NCBI GenBank assembly: GCA_902772745.1
Contig: CACYBV010000192.1
Span: forward strand, 1-12,667
Direction: 5' to 3'
DNA length: 12,667 nt
From: an uncultured Eubacteriales bacterium
GTDB lineage: Bacteria > Bacillota > Clostridia > Lachnospirales > Lachnospiraceae
The position numbers and the translations under genes are program-made. Shown here in pieces: positions 1 to 6,478 of this stretch (the first letter of the stretch is position 1; each line of letters opens with the position of its first letter). The notes beneath the pieces are model-generated. The model saw only the letters and a program-made list of their open reading frames with translations, was not told the DNA's origin and made no database searches.

Positions 1-530
1 CCGCCCTGGGTGGTGTTCGGGAGCATCATGGAAGCTTCCATGAGTTTCGCTTCCGCCTGAGCCATCAGAGCCCAGCGCTCGGAGTTGTTGCTGGCTGCAA
101 GAGCTTCGTTGTAGAAATCATAGAACTCGCCGAGGTTCTCGTCGTAGAGCTGTTCAGAAAGTTCATGATATGCATCCCAGTCAACTTCTTCGTTGTAGAC
201 GTCAGCCGCAAGACGGTCGTCTTTTTCGATCGGAGCGACAGGCTCGTCGGTCTCCTCTTCGGTGTCGTCTTCGCCTTCGGTCTCAGCTTCGGTTTCGTCG
301 CCACCTTCGTCTTCGGTGACTTCTTCGGTTGCGGCTTCTGTTGCCTTCTCGGTCTCAGCTTCGGTAGCCTTTTCGGTCTCAGCTTCGGTGGCCTTTTCGG
401 TCACAGCTTCGGTGTCCTTTTCGGTCTCAGCCTCGGTGGCAGCAGAAGTCTCAGCCGGCTTCTGTGTGCAGGCCGCAAGCGTGGACAGAGCCAGAACTGC
501 CGCCAGCATCAGTGCCAGAAACTTCTTCAT
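1..530 (-). CDS. Lipoprotein, probable peptide-type ABC transporter substrate-binding protein (N-terminal part, cut by window edge)
   Basis: Only the first 176 codons are present; the 3' end lies beyond position 1. The start at 528-530 is preceded by a strong Shine-Dalgarno sequence (GAGGAGG, 538-544). Residues 1-20 form a lipoprotein signal peptide with a lipobox (LAAC, Cys about 20), so the mature protein should be lipid-anchored on the outer face of the membrane. A Thr/Glu/Ala linker of about 60 residues follows, including four 8-residue repeats of the type EKATEAET. After about residue 80 the sequence becomes globular and ends with SERWALMAQAEAKLMEAS and a LPNTTQGG segment. From memory, this resembles an ALMA-AE-LL-P segment of family 5 (oligopeptide) solute-binding proteins in Lachnospiraceae. 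The lipoprotein call is firm. The transporter call rests on that one segment, and no permease or ATPase gene is visible. Confidence 0.6.
   Translation of the reverse strand, partial: MKKFLALMLAAVLALSTLAACTQKPAETSAATEAETEKDTEAVTEKATEAETEKATEAETEKATEAATEEVTEDEGGDETEAETEGEDDTEEETDEPVAPIEKDDRLAADVYNEEVDWDAYHELSEQLYDENLGEFYDFYNEALAASNNSERWALMAQAEAKLMEASMMLPNTTQG
327..422 (-). repeat. Four tandem 24-bp repeats coding for an acidic linker
   Basis: Four in-frame copies of a 24-bp unit lie at 399-422, 375-398, 351-374 and 327-350, read on the minus strand. They encode EKDTEAVT, EKATEAET, EKATEAET and EKATEAAT. The two middle copies differ by one base; the outer copies have diverged more. Because the repeat length is a multiple of three, copy-number changes would lengthen or shorten the linker without breaking the frame. 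Confidence 0.85.
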
Positions 531-653
531 TTTGTTTCCTCCTCTAAATTTATTGAACAAACGGTATTGAACCGGTGTCCACATATTCGGTATCCGTGAA
601 CCGGCATCCATCGCTTTAGCGCAATAAAGTGCCCCTCCCACGAATAATGGTTA

Positions 654-682
654 ATTATAGCACGGTGTTTACAAGAGTGCAA
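654..682 (-). promoter_or_regulatory. Promoter of the lipoprotein gene
   Basis: On the minus strand, TTGCAC (677-682) is followed by a 17-base spacer and a perfect TATAAT (654-659). A TGC just before the -10 box fits an extended -10. Transcription would start near 647, leaving a leader of about 115 bases before the lipoprotein start codon. The promoter lies between queF and the lipoprotein gene, so the latter probably has its own transcript. I see no convincing terminator between the queF stop codon and this promoter. Confidence 0.7.
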
Positions 683-737
683 GCAATTTTTCACGGAATA
701 TTCACTTTTCGTTCATATTTAATTTTCTTGTTATTAT

Positions 738-1229
738 TCAGGCTCTTCCGTTTACGATTTCGGGGTTCATATCATGATGTGAGAGCCTTTCCCATGCAAG
801 ATTTTCCCACTTCGTGCCCGGACGTCCGTAATTGCAGTAGGGGTCGATCGAGATGCCGCCGCGGGGGTAAAAGCAGCCCCGGACTTCAATGTATTTCGGG
901 TCCATGAGGCGGATGAGGTCTTTCATAATGACGTTCATGCAGTCCTCATGGAAGTCCCCGTGCTCCCGGAAAGAGAACAGATAAAGCTTGAGGCTTTTGG
1001 ATTCGACCATTTTCCGGTCCGGAATATAGGAAATCGTTACATTTCCGAAATCCGGCTGGCCGGTGATCGGACAGAGGGAAGTGAATTCCGGACAGTTGAA
1101 TTTCACAAAATAATCATTGTCCGGATGTTTGTTTTCAAAAGTTTCGAGCACTTCCGGGGCGTAATCCGTCCGGTAGACGGTCTTTTTCGCACCGAGAAGG
1201 CTCAGGTTTTCGGTCTCTTTATCGCGCAT
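738..1229 (-). CDS. queF: NADPH-dependent preQ0 reductase (7-cyano-7-deazaguanine reductase)
   Basis: QueF reduces the nitrile of preQ0 to the aminomethyl group of preQ1 with two NADPH, a cytosolic step of queuosine synthesis. The protein has 163 residues, the usual length of the short single-domain (Bacillus-type) form. The family signature ESKSLKLYLFSFRE is intact. The catalytic cysteine lies in SLCPITGQPDFG (Cys53, which forms the thioimide with substrate; Asp60 follows), and the HGDFHED and GGISIDPYCNYGRPGTK segments are present. I chose the ATG at 1229 because AAAGGA sits 7 bases upstream and the protein then begins in the normal family way. A longer in-frame start at 1319 would extend into the queC reading frame and looks artificial. 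The gene follows queC by 20 bases and is the last gene of the que operon. Confidence 0.96.
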   Translation of the reverse strand: MRDKETENLSLLGAKKTVYRTDYAPEVLETFENKHPDNDYFVKFNCPEFTSLCPITGQPDFGNVTISYIPDRKMVESKSLKLYLFSFREHGDFHEDCMNVIMKDLIRLMDPKYIEVRGCFYPRGGISIDPYCNYGRPGTKWENLAWERLSHHDMNPEIVNGRA

Positions 1230-1249
1230 GAACGAATCCTTTCTTTCTC

Positions 1250-1936
1250 TTACTGCAATGCCGGGTCCAAAATTCCGTTTTCCGAGAACGCCTTCGCGCG
1301 GTCGATGCAGGTCGCGCACTTCCCGCAGGGCCGGTCCCCGCCTTCATAACAGGACCAGGTCAGTTCGTAGGGAACCCGGAGGCGCAGGCCTTCCTTCACC
1401 ACATCCGCTTTTGTAATGCCCACAAAAGGCGCTTCGATCCGCAGAAGATGTCCGGAGCCTTCGTAGACCGCTGTATTCATCGCCTTGTTGAATGCTTCAG
1501 AGCAGTCCGGATAAGCCGCACCGGCCGAATCATCCGCATGCGCGCCGTAATAAATCACCTCGCAGCCGAAGCTTAAGGCAATCGACGCCGCACTCGACAG
1601 AAACAGGCCGTTCCGGAAGGGCACATAAGTGGAAACCGGCCGGCTGCCCATCGTTTTTTTAATCTGTTCCCCGTAGCTTTCCTGCGGAATCTCCTCATCG
1701 GACTGCCGAAGGAGCGCGGAATCGCTGTACTGAAAAATTTTTGCGAGATCCAGGAAGATCTGCCGGACGCCGTAATACCGGCAGACCGCTTCCGCCGCCC
1801 TGATTTCCTTATCGTGTTTCTGCCCGTAACTTACGGACAGCGCAATCACCTCATCGCGGCCGTATTTTTCAACCGCAAGGGCAAGCGCCGTTGTCGAATC
1901 CAGCCCGCCGGATGCGAGCACCATTGCTTTTGCCAT
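1250..1936 (-). CDS. queC: 7-cyano-7-deazaguanine (preQ0) synthase
   Basis: QueC converts 7-carboxy-7-deazaguanine to preQ0 using ATP and ammonia. The 228-residue protein is a normal length for the family. It starts with the PP-loop ATP-binding motif SGGLDS (residues 9-14), then has the STYVPFRNGLFLS segment (102-114). The C-terminal zinc site CYEGGDRPCGKCATC supplies Cys196, Cys204, Cys207 and Cys210. The start at 1936 has GGAG about 9 bases upstream. The gene lies 39 bases after folE and 20 bases before queF. The folE-queC spacer holds a small 5-bp GC hairpin (1958-1971) without a T-run, so it is probably not a terminator. Confidence 0.97.
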   Translation of the reverse strand: MAKAMVLASGGLDSTTALALAVEKYGRDEVIALSVSYGQKHDKEIRAAEAVCRYYGVRQIFLDLAKIFQYSDSALLRQSDEEIPQESYGEQIKKTMGSRPVSTYVPFRNGLFLSSAASIALSFGCEVIYYGAHADDSAGAAYPDCSEAFNKAMNTAVYEGSGHLLRIEAPFVGITKADVVKEGLRLRVPYELTWSCYEGGDRPCGKCATCIDRAKAFSENGILDPALQ

Positions 1937-1975
1937 TTTCTGTTTCTCCGTTGATCCGGCCGACTCCGGCCTTAT

Positions 1976-2590
1976 TTATTTCAGGAAGAACTGCAGCGAC
2001 GGGTCGGTTCTGAACGCGCCCCGAAGCTCCGCAGTCTCCGTCACCGTATTCTGGTTTTTGATGCCGCGTGCCGTAATGCAGCTGTGCTTCCCTGAAATCA
2101 GGACCGCCACATCCTGTGATCCGGTCACTTTCGTCATAATGTCCGCGATATCGCGCCCGATCCTTTCCTGGAGCTGCAGGCGCTTTCCGACCATCTCGAC
2201 GATGCGGACGATCTTGGAGAGCCCGATCACGCGGCCTCTCGGAATATAGGCGACGGTCGCCTTCATATCGTACATCAGCGCGAGATGATGCTCGCAGTAG
2301 GAGAAGAAGCCGATGTCCTTAAGGACGACGGCGTTTGTCTCTTCCATAGCGTCCGGGTCGTCGTCTACTTTAAGGCTTTTTGGATCCTCTTCGCCTGATC
2401 CTGAAAAATCGAAGGTTTTGTCAAACATCCCGGCAATTTCGTCATTGGTATAGTTCATGCCCTCAAAGACTTCCGCATACATTTTCGCGACCCGCTCCGG
2501 TGTGTCGAGAAGGCCTTCTCTTTCGGGATCGTCGCCGAGCGCCTCGAGAAGTCCCCGGATATGATATTTGATTTTCTCTGTATTGATCAT
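1976..2590 (-). CDS. folE: GTP cyclohydrolase I
   Basis: FolE converts GTP to 7,8-dihydroneopterin triphosphate, the shared first step of folate and 7-deazaguanine synthesis. At 204 residues it is a standard single-domain enzyme. Zinc ligands are visible: Cys99 and His102 in SYCEHHL, and Cys171 in KHSCITARG. The segments YIPRGRVIGLSKIVRIVE and KRLQLQERI are typical of the family. The usual Pro-Phe after CEHHL is replaced by Ala-Leu-Met, a minor difference. The start at 2590 has a modest Shine-Dalgarno sequence (GAGGG, about 9 bases upstream). Its place between queE and queC suggests it supplies the queuosine pathway, although its product could also feed folate synthesis. No other folate gene is in the window. 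Confidence 0.96.
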   Translation of the reverse strand: MINTEKIKYHIRGLLEALGDDPEREGLLDTPERVAKMYAEVFEGMNYTNDEIAGMFDKTFDFSGSGEEDPKSLKVDDDPDAMEETNAVVLKDIGFFSYCEHHLALMYDMKATVAYIPRGRVIGLSKIVRIVEMVGKRLQLQERIGRDIADIMTKVTGSQDVAVLISGKHSCITARGIKNQNTVTETAELRGAFRTDPSLQFFLK

Positions 2591-2643
2591 CGTAAAACAC
2601 CCTCACCCGTCCGCATTTATTCATCGGGGAACTGAATTATGGA

Positions 2644-3363
2644 TTATACGCCTCTTGCCGCAGGGTCCCAGATCACCTTATGGATCTGCAGCCTGATCCG
2701 CACGTCATTTAAACGGCGTTCCTTCATGAATTCCACGATTTCTGCGGGTTCGATTTCGCCGAATACCGGGCTCAGATCCACGTGACAGCGCTCCGTGAGC
2801 CGGTATTTTCCGATCAGTTCCGCCGCGCGCATCAGGTCGGTCCGGGAAGAACAGACGAATTTCACCGTATCGCCCGGCCGAAGGCAGGAAAAATTACCGG
2901 AGAGCATGAAGCGTTCCATTCCGGAGCCCGGCAGTTTCCAGTCCATCGTGAATACGGGACGCGGAGAAATATCCGAAAAAGTTTTCAGGTCCACGGCACC
3001 GTTCGTCTCGATTTCGACCCGGAGCGATTCTTCATTCCGGCTGTCGGCATCGCCTGCCGGCGTTTCAGAAACCGTTTTCCGCGCACTCTTTTCATGAAGC
3101 AGAAGTCCGATCAGCGTTCTGATTTCCCCCTGCAGCAGGGGCTCGCCGCCCGTGAGCGTCACATTCCGTATGCCGGTTCCGAAAACCCAGGCTGCAATCT
3201 CCCCGGGGCTTTCTTCCGTAAATTTGCAGGAAGGCTCGTTTGCCCACTTCGTATCGCAGTAACCGCAGTTCAGATTGCAGCCCTGAAAGCGTACGAACAC
3301 CGCAAGCTCTCCTGCGCGCGGTCCTTCGCCGTTGATGCTGATGAATTTCTCAACTACCCTCAC
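2644..3363 (-). CDS. queE: 7-carboxy-7-deazaguanine synthase (radical SAM)
   Basis: QueE rearranges 6-carboxytetrahydropterin to 7-carboxy-7-deazaguanine using S-adenosylmethionine, a 4Fe-4S cluster and Mg2+. In 239 residues it shows the cluster motif CNLNCGYC (Cys29, Cys33, Cys36), the N-terminal substrate loop INGEGPRAG, TGGEPLLQ (71-78), VEIETNG (116-122), the MDWKLPGSG segment (140-148) and the C-terminal LQIHKVIW. The start is GTG at 3361-3363, 3 bases after the queD stop codon; GAGGAG at the end of queD lies 6 bases upstream and no nearby ATG fits, so translation is probably coupled to queD. A hydrophilic stretch of about 20 residues (92-112) separates the helix after GGEP from the VEIETNG strand, where I would expect only a few residues. 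Confidence 0.96.
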   Translation of the reverse strand: MRVVEKFISINGEGPRAGELAVFVRFQGCNLNCGYCDTKWANEPSCKFTEESPGEIAAWVFGTGIRNVTLTGGEPLLQGEIRTLIGLLLHEKSARKTVSETPAGDADSRNEESLRVEIETNGAVDLKTFSDISPRPVFTMDWKLPGSGMERFMLSGNFSCLRPGDTVKFVCSSRTDLMRAAELIGKYRLTERCHVDLSPVFGEIEPAEIVEFMKERRLNDVRIRLQIHKVIWDPAARGV

Positions 3364-3366
3364 CGC

Positions 3367-3786
3367 TCACTCCTCATACGACGCGCAGTTTTCAGGCGAC
3401 TCATAAACACTGATCCGCCGCACCGGGAAGCCCTGCGCTTTCATTTTCTCATAAAACAGCTTCGCGAGATTCTCGGCGGTCGGCCGGAACGGGAGCTCCG
3501 TGATCCTGAAGTTCTCGGAAAGGAGCGCCTGAAGCGTCGTTTCCCGAAGCGAGCCCCGCTCGATGATCAGGCAGTGGTCCAGTTCTTCGCAGAGAGACCG
3601 GAGCACTTTTTTCAGGTCGCCGAAATCCACAAGCATTCCCCGCTCCTTTGGGTCCGTTTTCAGCCTGTCCCCGCAGATCTCCGCAGCAACACGCCACCGG
3701 TGCCCGTGGATATTCTTGCATTTTCCTTCGTAATCCGCAAGGAAATGCGCCGAGTCGAATACGGCTTCGGTCTTCAGAAAGTACAT
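3367..3786 (-). CDS. queD: 6-carboxy-5,6,7,8-tetrahydropterin synthase
   Basis: QueD converts 7,8-dihydroneopterin triphosphate to 6-carboxytetrahydropterin. The 139-residue protein carries the zinc histidines His14 (DSAHF) and His27/His29 (IHGH), with the catalytic Cys23 in KCKNIHGH. It also has MLVDFGDLK (51-59), LDHCLI (His71) and the PTAENLA plus ESPENCA pair near the C-terminus. I chose the ATG at 3786 because AAAAGGAG lies about 5 bases upstream and the protein then begins with the family start MYFLKTEAVFDSAHF. An in-frame ATG at 3807 lacks a ribosome binding site and falls directly after the terminator-like hairpin. This is the first gene of the operon; its leader carries a promoter, a candidate riboswitch and an attenuator-like hairpin. 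Confidence 0.96.
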   Translation of the reverse strand: MYFLKTEAVFDSAHFLADYEGKCKNIHGHRWRVAAEICGDRLKTDPKERGMLVDFGDLKKVLRSLCEELDHCLIIERGSLRETTLQALLSENFRITELPFRPTAENLAKLFYEKMKAQGFPVRRISVYESPENCASYEE

Positions 3787-3808
3787 GGATTCTCCTTTTA
3801 TGGACATG

Positions 3809-3836
3809 AAAAGCGGCCCCGGACAAGGAGCCGCTT
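3809..3836 (-). terminator. Attenuator-like terminator hairpin before queD
   Basis: On the minus strand AAGCGGCTCC (3827-3836) pairs with GGGGCCGCTT (3811-3820) as a 10-bp stem with one G-U pair and a 6-base loop, followed by a short T-run (TTTT at 3809-3812). It ends about 10 bases before the queD ribosome binding site. A terminator between a promoter and the first gene of its operon suggests conditional read-through. The T-run is short, so termination could be partial. Confidence 0.65.
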
Positions 3837-3843
3837 GATCTTA

Positions 3844-3870
3844 CCGCATAACCGAAAATCCGTCATACGG
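3844..3870 (-). promoter_or_regulatory. Leader hairpin between candidate aptamer and terminator
   Basis: On the minus strand CCGTATGAC (3862-3870) pairs with GTTATGCGG (3844-3852) as a 9-bp stem including G-U pairs, with a 9-base loop. It lies between the candidate aptamer and the terminator hairpin and could be an expression-platform element. I did not find an obvious antiterminator strand that pairs perfectly with the terminator's 5' arm. Confidence 0.45.
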
Positions 3871-3888
3871 GCTATTTCTTTAAGCAGT

Positions 3889-3934
3889 CCTGGTTTTGTT
3901 TAACGACAGGTAGTCCCGACTATTCTTACTGTCG
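3889..3934 (-). promoter_or_regulatory. Candidate preQ1-I-like riboswitch aptamer
   Basis: The minus-strand leader of queD has a 6-bp stem, CGACAG (3929-3934) with CTGTCG (3904-3909), followed at once by TTAAACAAAACCAGG (3889-3903). From memory, preQ1-I aptamers have one short stem followed by an A-rich tail close to UUAACAAAACAAGG, so stem and tail match well. The base just before the 3' strand of the stem is C, where class I aptamers place the ligand-recognising C. The loop is 19 bases, longer than the 10-12 I know, and can form its own mini-hairpin (TAGT/ACTA). AGTC in the loop could pair with GACT just after the tail as the pseudoknot. The position before queD and before a terminator supports the call. 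No covariance search was run. Confidence 0.6.
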
Positions 3935-3935
3935 A

Positions 3936-3951
3936 TGCCCCAAAATGGGCA
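3936..3951 (-). promoter_or_regulatory. Short hairpin at the 5' end of the queD leader
   Basis: On the minus strand TGCCC (3947-3951) pairs with GGGCA (3936-3940) across a 6-base loop. It lies directly upstream of the candidate aptamer stem, near the predicted transcript start. Function unknown; it may simply protect the 5' end or stack on the aptamer. Confidence 0.35.
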
Positions 3952-3960
3952 AGCCTGATT

Positions 3961-3989
3961 ATTCTATCACAGAAATCTGCAGAATGCAA
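3961..3989 (-). promoter_or_regulatory. Promoter of the queD-queE-folE-queC-queF operon
   Basis: TTGCAT (3984-3989) and TAGAAT (3961-3966), read on the minus strand, are separated by 17 bases. Transcription would start near 3954, just before the small hairpin and candidate aptamer. It is the only good promoter between argF and queD. Confidence 0.7.
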
Positions 3990-4043
3990 GCGGTTTTCGG
4001 ATCACTTTTTCACATGCATGATCACATTCCTGGAGGCCGGCTG

Positions 4044-4094
4044 AAAAGCGGCGCTCACAACGGCTTTCCTGCAGGCCGTCTTCGCATCCGCCTT
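4044..4094 (-). terminator. Possible terminator downstream of argF
   Basis: Read on the minus strand, AAGGCGG (4088-4094) can pair with CCGCTT (4046-4051) with one bulge, enclosing a second stem ACGGC/GCCGT. TTTT ends the structure. It lies 40-90 bases after the argF stop codon. The branched shape and bulge make this weaker than the other terminators in the window. Confidence 0.35.
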
Positions 4095-4135
4095 CAAAAG
4101 GATCTGGTCCGGATGCCCGAAGCTGTCCCCCTGAC

Positions 4136-5125
4136 TCAGTCCGTGAGTGTGGCCAGCATTACAGCCTTGATCGTGTGCATGCGGTTCTCCGCCTCGTCGA
4201 ACACCTTCGACTGCGGGGATTCGAATACTTCGTCCGTAACTTCCATCTCCGTCAGGCCGAATTTTTCATGGATCTGCCGTCCGATCCCGGTGTTGAGATC
4301 GTGGAAAGACGGCAGGCAATGCAGGAAAATGGCCTCAGGGCCCGCAAGATCCATAAGAGCTTTCGTCACACGGTACGGCGCGAGGTCCCGGATCCGTTCC
4401 TCCCAGATTTCCTCAGGCTCGCCCATCGAGACCCAGACGTCCGTGTAGAGGACATCGGCGCCTTCTGCGGACGCTTCAGGATCGTCGGAAAGCGTTATGG
4501 AGCCGCCGGTTTCTTCCGCGATTTCCCTGCACTTTTTAACAAGCCCTGGATCGGGGAAGTATTTCGGGTTCGAACAGAGCACAAGATTCATGCCCAGCTT
4601 CGCCGAAACCACCATCAGCGAATCTCCGGTATTGTAGCGGGCATCACCGAAATACGCGAGTTTAATGCCCTGAATCCGCCCGAAATGCTCCCGGATCGTC
4701 AGCACGTCCGCCAGCATCTGCGTCGGATGGAATTCGTTCGTAAGGCCGTTCCATACCGGAACGTCCGAATAATCCGCGAGCGCCTGCACAATTTCCTGCC
4801 CGAAGCCGCGGTATTCGATGCCGTCGTACATCCGCGAGAGCACGCGCGCGGTATCGGCGATGCTTTCCTTCTTTCCGATCTGGGAGTCCTGCGGGTTCAG
4901 AAAGGTTGTTCCCATCCCCAGGTCATGCGCCGCGACTTCAAAGCTGCAGCGTGTGCGCGTCGAAGTTTTCTCAAAGATCAGCGCGACGTTTCTGCCGCGA
5001 AGAGAATCGTGGAGGATGCCTGCGTGCTTTTTCGCCTTGAGCTCGGACGCGAGGTCCAGGAGGTAAAGAATTTCCTCCGGGGTATAGTCGAGTAAAGTTA
5101 AGAAATCTCTGTTTTTTAAGTTCAT
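4136..5125 (-). CDS. argF: Ornithine carbamoyltransferase
   Basis: This enzyme makes citrulline from ornithine and carbamoyl phosphate, or the reverse in arginine breakdown. The 329-residue protein has the carbamoyl phosphate motif STRTR (55-59), HPTQ (133-136), the ornithine loop DVWVSMGEP (229-237) and FLHCLP (267-272). The long form with SRMYDGIEYRGFGQE and EIWEERI resembles the ArcB/ArgF subgroup that includes both anabolic and catabolic enzymes. No arcA, arcC or other arginine gene is adjacent, so the direction cannot be told from sequence; argF is used as the default symbol and arcB is possible. The start at 5125 follows AAAAAGGAG at good spacing. It lies 27 bases after tldE and is probably cotranscribed with tldD-tldE. 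Confidence 0.93.
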   Translation of the reverse strand: MNLKNRDFLTLLDYTPEEILYLLDLASELKAKKHAGILHDSLRGRNVALIFEKTSTRTRCSFEVAAHDLGMGTTFLNPQDSQIGKKESIADTARVLSRMYDGIEYRGFGQEIVQALADYSDVPVWNGLTNEFHPTQMLADVLTIREHFGRIQGIKLAYFGDARYNTGDSLMVVSAKLGMNLVLCSNPKYFPDPGLVKKCREIAEETGGSITLSDDPEASAEGADVLYTDVWVSMGEPEEIWEERIRDLAPYRVTKALMDLAGPEAIFLHCLPSFHDLNTGIGRQIHEKFGLTEMEVTDEVFESPQSKVFDEAENRMHTIKAVMLATLTD

Positions 5126-5152
5126 GGTATTCTCCTTTTTCCGCTTCGGACG

Positions 5153-6478
5153 TCACTCCCCGCTGATCGCGGCGCCTGTAAACAGCACCGAAGGGCAGGC
5201 AACCGGCCGGTAAGACCATTTAAGATCCGAACCGACTGCGACTGCTTCCTTCATCAGATCAAGGAAATTCCCGGCAACCGTCACAAGGCTCACGCCGAAA
5301 TCCTTCTTCCCGTCTCTCACATAATATCCGGAGCACTGCAGCGAGAAGTCCGTCGTAACCGGGTTGATCCCCGCGTGCAGACCGGCAAGATCCGTGATTA
5401 CAAGTCCTTCGCCCATTTCCTCCTGCAGTTCCTGAAGGCTTTTTTCTCCCGGAACGATCATGCAGTTTTTCGGACGGACCGTGACCGGCGCGCTGTAGCT
5501 GCCCTTAAAACCGTTTCCGGTGCTTTCGGTGCCGGCCGCCATTGCGGATTTTGTGCTGTGAAGCGCAGTCGTGAAAACACCTTTCGAGACGACTTCCTTG
5601 CTCCTCGTCGGGCAGCCCTCGTCGTCGTAATTCGCAATCTCGAAAGCGTCTGTGTTTCTGGGATTGTCGATCACCGTAACAAGCTCCGAAAAGATCTGCT
5701 GTCCTAGTTTGTCCCTAAGAGGCGAAATCCCCTTGTTGATCCCCTCGCCGGAGAACATCGGCGTCATGACGGTAAAGAGGCTCGTCATCGCTTTCTTCTC
5801 GAGGATCACTTTGTATCTTCCGGTCGGAAGGCTCCTTCCGCCGAGTTTTCCGAGGAGTTCCTCCGAAAGCTCTGATACGAATTGGTCCCTGTCGAAATCC
5901 GCAAGGCTTTCAACGACCTCGACCTTGTACTCCGTCTTGATCTCTTCGCCTTCTTTTGCGGCGGCTTCTGCCATAATGACCTGGGCCGTGCTGTTTTCCT
6001 CCACGGAAAGACCGAGGGAATTGTTGATTCTCCTGATCTCCGAGCTGTCCTGCCATGAAACGGATCCAACCTGGAAAATCCGCGGGTCGGACGCGAGGAT
6101 CTTCTCCTGAAGTTCCTGAAGCACCGCCTTGATTTCCGGAACGGAGGGCCTTGAAAAATGCTTTTTGCCCTGTACTTCTTCGGTTTTTTCCGGGGCACGG
6201 AGGGCCGCCGGATCCGAAGAATTCACGGCCTCGGCCTGTGAAAGCAGCGATCCGAGGATCTCATCCATCGCCGCATCGTCGGCCTGTTCCAGTGCCATTT
6301 CCGCCTGTTTTCCCGATTTGAGCGCCCGGAGCGAAGTCCCGAGTACCCTGCTTGTCGTGAAGCTGTCCATTTCCCCTTCATACCAGGAAAGCGACCGCTC
6401 CGACTGCAGCATTTCGTAGATTTCCAGTTCATCGATCCCGAGCTCTTTTGCACGGGCAATCCAAAGCTCCTTATTCAT
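5153..6478 (-). CDS. tldE: TldE/PmbA-family subunit of the TldD-TldE metalloprotease
   Basis: TldE is the non-metal partner of TldD. In Escherichia coli the heterodimer cleaves unfolded peptides such as microcin B17 leader and CcdA. The 441 residues fit the family. Recognisable parts are the N-terminal domain, GNGFKGSYSAPVTVRPKN (321-338), ITDLAGLHAGINPVTTDFS (361-379) and the C-terminal VGSDLKWSYRPVACPSV. There is no HExxxH motif, as expected for this subunit. The ATG at 6478 overlaps the tldD stop codon by 8 bases, with a near-perfect AGGAGGT 8 bases upstream inside tldD, so translation is probably coupled. No precursor peptide or toxin-antitoxin substrate gene is visible nearby, so the substrate is unknown. 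Confidence 0.93.
   Translation of the reverse strand: MNKELWIARAKELGIDELEIYEMLQSERSLSWYEGEMDSFTTSRVLGTSLRALKSGKQAEMALEQADDAAMDEILGSLLSQAEAVNSSDPAALRAPEKTEEVQGKKHFSRPSVPEIKAVLQELQEKILASDPRIFQVGSVSWQDSSEIRRINNSLGLSVEENSTAQVIMAEAAAKEGEEIKTEYKVEVVESLADFDRDQFVSELSEELLGKLGGRSLPTGRYKVILEKKAMTSLFTVMTPMFSGEGINKGISPLRDKLGQQIFSELVTVIDNPRNTDAFEIANYDDEGCPTRSKEVVSKGVFTTALHSTKSAMAAGTESTGNGFKGSYSAPVTVRPKNCMIVPGEKSLQELQEEMGEGLVITDLAGLHAGINPVTTDFSLQCSGYYVRDGKKDFGVSLVTVAGNFLDLMKEAVAVGSDLKWSYRPVACPSVLFTGAAISGE

Noticed and set aside
327..422. Repeats considered as a CRISPR array
   Set aside because: The units are contiguous without spacers, in frame, and code for a plausible lipoprotein linker.
165..599. Two overlapping plus-strand frames rich in Ser/Val/Phe/Gly
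   Set aside because: They are the antisense of the lipoprotein's acidic Thr/Glu/Ala repeats; the low-complexity repeats keep the opposite strand free of stops.
1956..1971. GC-rich 5-bp hairpin between folE and queC as a terminator
   Set aside because: It has no T-run and lies inside an operon with 39-base spacing.
3367..3807. Longer queD start at 3807
   Set aside because: The start directly follows the terminator-like hairpin and lacks a Shine-Dalgarno sequence, whereas the ATG at 3786 has a strong one and gives the usual N-terminus.
2782..3903. A 373-codon plus-strand frame across queE, queD and the leader
   Set aside because: It is antisense to two genes with intact catalytic motifs and crosses the promoter-leader region; it has no recognisable domain.
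4175..5095. A 306-codon plus-strand frame opposite argF
   Set aside because: Antisense to a well-supported enzyme; composition is Arg/His-rich as expected for a GC-rich shadow frame.
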